NCBI RefSeq assembly: GCF_018687715.1
Contig: NC_056766.1
Span: 7,158,501-7,222,500, forward strand
Direction of reading: 5' to 3'
Source of the DNA: Carya illinoinensis
Taxonomy: Eukaryota; Streptophyta; Magnoliopsida; Fagales; Juglandaceae
Length of the DNA: 64,000 nucleotides
Shown: positions 60,342 through 64,000 of the stretch, piece by piece
How positions within the stretch are numbered: position 1 is the stretch's first letter
Layout: each line of letters begins with the position of its first letter
The notes under the pieces: model-generated
The model's database searches: none
Seen by the model: the letters and a program-made list of their open reading frames with translations, nothing else
What the model was told of the DNA's origin: nothing
Program-made: the position numbers and the translations under genes

Positions 60342-60425
60342 TTTCGGATTGGAACCCCAAATAATTTAGGGTTCCAATCCGAAATCCTAAATCAATTTAG
60401 GGGTTTCATGGATTGAAACCCCTAA
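60342..60425. repeat. Two perfect hairpins at the hAT right end
   Basis: Hairpin 1 has arms TTTCGGATTGGAACCC (60342-60357) and GGGTTCCAATCCGAAA (60369-60384) with an 11-nt loop. Hairpin 2 has arms TTAGGGGTTTCA (60397-60408) and TGAAACCCCTAA (60414-60425) with a 5-nt loop. The second overlaps the presumed terminus. Confidence 0.9.
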
Positions 60426-60429
60426 TTCA

Positions 60430-61340
60430 AAAACCGACTAGTATTCAAATCTGTCATCGAAAATATGCTCTAGACATTCTACATGATTATGGTCTACTTG
60501 GTTGCAAGCCTACTTCAATTCCTATTGACCCAAACCTCAAACTTTCCAAGGATGAAGGCAATCTACTCCATGATCTAGCTTTATACCGAAAACTTATTGG
60601 GAGACTTCTTTATTTAATCATCACCCGACTTTATATCTGCTAATCAATTCATTTGCTTAGTCAGTACGTAACAATCCCTCGTGTTCCTCATCTCCAACCT
60701 GCTTACAAAGTACTAAGATACATCAAAAAGTCTCCAGGTTAAGGATTATTTTTTGCCTCTTCTTCATTTTATCAACTCACTACCTATTGTGATTCAGATT
60801 GGGCTTCTTGCCCTGACACACAAAGATCCATCACTAGATATTGTGTTTTTCTTGGACACTCTCTTATATCTTGGAAATTCAAGAAACAAATGACTGTTTT
60901 AAGAAGCTTTGCTAAAGCCAAATATCTATCTATGGCTGCTACCTCTTGTGAAATACCTTCTTGTTGATCTTACCATTTCTCACTCTCAACTTGCTCTTCT
61001 CTATTGTGATAACCAGGATGCTCTACATATTGTAGCCAACCCTGTTTTCCACAAATGTACCAAACATATTGAATTAAATTGTCATCTAATTCATGATAAA
61101 ATTCAGGAAGGCATTCTCTCGACTGCTTACACTCCGTCCAACTCTCAATTAGTTGACCTTTTTACTAACACTCTTCCCTCGCCTCTATTCTATTCCTTTT
61201 TACTCAAGATGAGAGTTTCTGACATATACCCTTCATCTTACGAGGGCATGTTAAAATCTATACAACAGTTGCCAACAAAGTGGCACAAGTTAGCCACTCA
61301 ATCCACGAGCTCCCATAGCTCACCAAAGACTCATTAGCAG
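60430..61340 (+). pseudogene. Copia reverse transcriptase/RNase H remnant
   Basis: 'RKYALDILHDYGLLGCKPTS' and 'IPIDPNLKLSKDEGNLLHD' with 'YRKLIGRLLYLIITR' mark the end of a copia reverse transcriptase. '[20 protein letters not shown]' and '[14 protein letters not shown]' are the start of RNase H. Its end is 'LLYCDNQDALHIVANPVFHK' then 'CTKHIELNCHLIHDKIQEG'. Frameshifts and stops separate the pieces. This is a different copia lineage from elements A, B and C. No LTR was recognised on either side. Confidence 0.85.
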
Positions 61341-61720
61341 AATCTAGAATCAGAGGAAGCTTCTAGAATGGACCCAAATAGCTAAGTTGTATAGATGAAC
61401 TATAGTTTTGTTAGAATCAAATTCTTTTCCCATGCATACATGTAATTTAGTATATATATGTAAGTTTTTTTACACTATAAGACACGTAAAATCAATATAT
61501 AGAAATCGATTCTTCAATTCTTTCATTTTCTCTGTTTTATTAAATTTTATTAGTAGGCTCTGATACCATAATACTCCTTTTTTTAATCTTCCATCGCCTC
61601 TAGATATCATTTACCTAGCTAGGACAAACAATCTCAAGCTGCTAGTTTTATCTTGAGTAGTATTGGGACTTGATCATGTTTTTATGCATCCAATATGCAC
61701 CTTTACAGTGGGCTAGCTCT

Positions 61721-61759
<39 letters not shown>

Positions 61760-62150
61760 ATACTGCTCGATCATGTATCAAGTTGGAGCACAAGCTTCTT
61801 TTTCTGCTACATAATACTTTATAAAAATGGAGATCGATTTAATCTCATTTGAATAGTGAAAGTATTTCATTTCATCATTACAATTTTTTTAAATTTCTAA
61901 TCAATAATAATATTAAAAAATTATATTCTAGCAATAGTTATTCAACTTTCATCTCAACCAATTTCCTCTCAACTCACTATCTAAATGCACCTTATAATGT
62001 GGATGACATATGTTTTTCTTGTGCGAAGAGTTGCATGTCATTTGTCACAATCAAGTTCGGACATGATCTTGTGATCATCATTAGATGTTTAATTAAAGAG
62101 AAGTTAGCAAAAAGGTTTTGCTTCTTTTTAAAGCGACATACATACAAACA

Positions 62151-62181
<31 letters not shown>

Positions 62182-64000
62182 CTTTATATTAGTAAGCAGC
62201 AATAAGTAGGCAGGAGTCGTATAACTCTTCCTGCCAATTTTCCCCTGTTTGTCATTTTTCTTTCCACTTTTATTCTTGTTTGTCTGGTTCAATTCCCATC
62301 TGTTTCAATTTTCTAGTTTTGTCACTCTTCAATTTTCTGGAACATCAATATACAATATTTTATCTTTTTACATTTATGAACTTATCTCTGCTTTTCACTG
62401 TCGCCTTCAATTTCTGGAACATTAGCCCACGTTTGAATCACCGCTTCACTTACTTTCTAGCAAACCAACCCCTTTCACCGCCTTCATATTTTTGTCTCAA
62501 TCAGTTTTTGGACTGAACTTATCTTCTCCCAGTGCTTCTATTCACTTCTTCATCTTTCCAGTATCTTCTACTCAGACCAATTCACTACCTAATCCACTAT
62601 ATATATCCCAACTACCCAACCAAGAAAAATAAAATAGAGGAAAATATTTTCAAGATTAAAACCAAGGAATGGCCACACTAGCGCTCAAAACTTTGTCATA
62701 ACGAAACTGACTACCACTGATATTGTTCATCAACTTGCTACTGATATACAACACTAGTGGCTTAGATAACCGTACAACACCATCTGCATGCATGAACATA
62801 GAGCGATGGAGCCCTTCCCTTTCTTCATGACCACGCCACCTTTTCAAACAGGACTAAACCAAAGAGGACAACAACAACTTCACCTACAACTGCGACAGCC
62901 ACACCTTCTACTACATCCTCGAAAACAACTTTTGCAGAAGTCATGAAATGAAAGAAAAATTACTTGTTTGGGTAGAGATCTAAAAGCGACGAAGAAAGAA
63001 AGGAGATTTGAGAGGCATGTGTAGAGAGCCATAGAGCTTCTGGGAAGTTACATACCCATATACACGAATTTTTTTTTCACAAGCTTTCAGATCATTTCAG
63101 GAGAGGAAAAATATTTACAAAACAGAGGAACCAAAAACTGGTTCACTTCCATACAAACAAAAGAACCAAAAAATAAAAAAAAATAAAAAGGAAAAAATTG
63201 GAAGAACATCACACAATGATATTGGAACCAAAAAAAAAAAAAAAATACCTTCCAAAGTTAAAATCCCAACCTTTCAGATTCGCAGGATAAACACTATATC
63301 ACCAAAACAATGATACCCATATACACGAAGTGCCTCAATAGAGATAAGAGATAAGAGATTATAAGTTCTTCAAGTTAGATCTACGTCTAGGTCTAAAAAC
63401 AAACATGCAAAACTGAAACCCATAAATTTTTTCACAAAACAACCAAGGCAAAAAATAAAAAATAAAAAAAAAAACCACAAAAAAATGAAAAGATTAGAAT
63501 GAAATAAGAAACTTCATTTCACATATATGAGAGCCTCGGTCCCAAAGTCCATAAAAAAAATTAAAAAAAAAAAACAACAAATCTACCGACGGCAAGCAAG
63601 AGTAGAAAAATAGAACCCACAACGTGGCCGTCTGTTGGGAAAGAATCCACAGTGGGGGAGAACCGATGGGGACTAAACCCACGATGAGTGAAAGAGAAGA
63701 GAGTGGAGGAAGAAAAATGTAGAAATCCTATGGGAGCTGCTACGGGGTGAGTAAGGGAAGAGAGGGGAGGAGATGCTACTTCAAAAAGAAGAGATAAAAG
63801 AAATGAAGAGAGAGAAAATATTAACCGTTGATATAAAAGAATCGATGGCCAAAAAGTATGAGCGGTAAGAAGAGAAAAAAAGCAAAAATAACATTACTTG
63901 GCACAGGACCCTAGAATCAAAGTTTAAAATACAAAAGTAAAAAGTTAAAAAAGTAAATTCCTGACACTGATTTCAAAAGTCAAAAACATGTCTACCAATC
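61341..64000. other. No supported gene
   Basis: This stretch has microsatellites (TA run 61723-61757, CATA run 62137-62181), A-rich tracts after 63120 and short frames without family resemblance. The sequence 'taggctctgataccata' (61553-61569) is the reverse complement of a tRNA-Met primer-binding site, so a minus-strand LTR element may have one end here, but no LTR pair is visible. Confidence 0.5.

Larger units (their letters stand above)
57026..60424 (-). mobile_element. Autonomous-type hAT transposon, decayed
   Basis: The left end starts TAGGGGTGCTACTCACACC, followed by GC-rich subterminal repeats ('ccccgccccctgcccccg', 'cgggggcggggtacccc') at 57065-57190. The right end is placed at 'gaaacccctaa' near 60424, giving TAGGGGT-like inverted termini. 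The interior encodes a BED/hAT transposase on the minus strand. I could not find a matching 8-bp target duplication, so the right end is tentative; the neighbouring copia remnant begins almost at once. Confidence 0.7.

Noticed and set aside
62656..62847. 63-codon minus-strand frame
   Set aside because: No similarity to a known family and no supporting gene structure around it.

Overview
The window is plant nuclear DNA, most likely from a woody eudicot. It is AT-rich, and its genes are split by U-rich GT-AG introns. It carries Ty1/copia and Ty3/gypsy LTR retrotransposons, an L1-type LINE, hAT DNA transposons and many small AT-rich MITEs. The repeat flavour and the branched-chain aminotransferase sequence suggest Fagales (walnut, hickory or oak type), but that is an inference.

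Layout. 1-6360: a diverged tandem duplication carrying two copies of a 65-residue Cys-rich gene (393-590, 3660-3857). Copy A is followed by a non-autonomous hAT element (2311-3141). Copy B holds a foldback MITE (4376-4524) and a locally tripled 62-bp unit. 6653-9329: an internally deleted copia element (element A). 9353-18621: a complete Ty3/gypsy chromovirus with 2.07-kb LTRs, a 5-bp TSD and a probable intron between gag and pol. 19100-20863: a polyA-tailed retroposon without a recognisable protein. 21287-25391: a 5'-truncated L1 LINE on the minus strand with a 17-bp TSD. 25.4-30.1 kb: AT-rich intergenic DNA with MITEs.

The two genes that look functional are in the middle, both on the plus strand. 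One is a branched-chain amino acid aminotransferase of ten exons (32437-36418, 387 aa), with a second candidate first exon 2.3 kb upstream. The other is a MATE/DETOXIFICATION transporter of eight exons (37446-41144, 494 aa). A second MATE gene lies tail-to-tail on the minus strand (54836 down to 45099) and is wrecked: exon 1 is split by a gag-only LTR element (52424-54645, element C), intron 4 holds a 5.4-kb copia element (45596-50982, element B), and the exons equivalent to 6 and 7 are gone.

54.8-64 kb: a LINE RNase H fragment, a decayed autonomous hAT transposase gene with an in-frame 360-bp tandem duplication (57026-60424), a copia reverse transcriptase/RNase H remnant (60430-61340), then DNA with no supported gene.

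The most interesting signals concern how the retroelements may cooperate. Element B and gag-only element C have unrelated LTRs and Gag proteins, yet share about 176 bp of untranslated leader at roughly 95% identity. The gypsy element appears to use splicing to choose between Gag and Gag-Pol. Copia elements A and B both carry an amber codon at the same conserved tryptophan of Gag. No rRNA, tRNA or CRISPR was seen.
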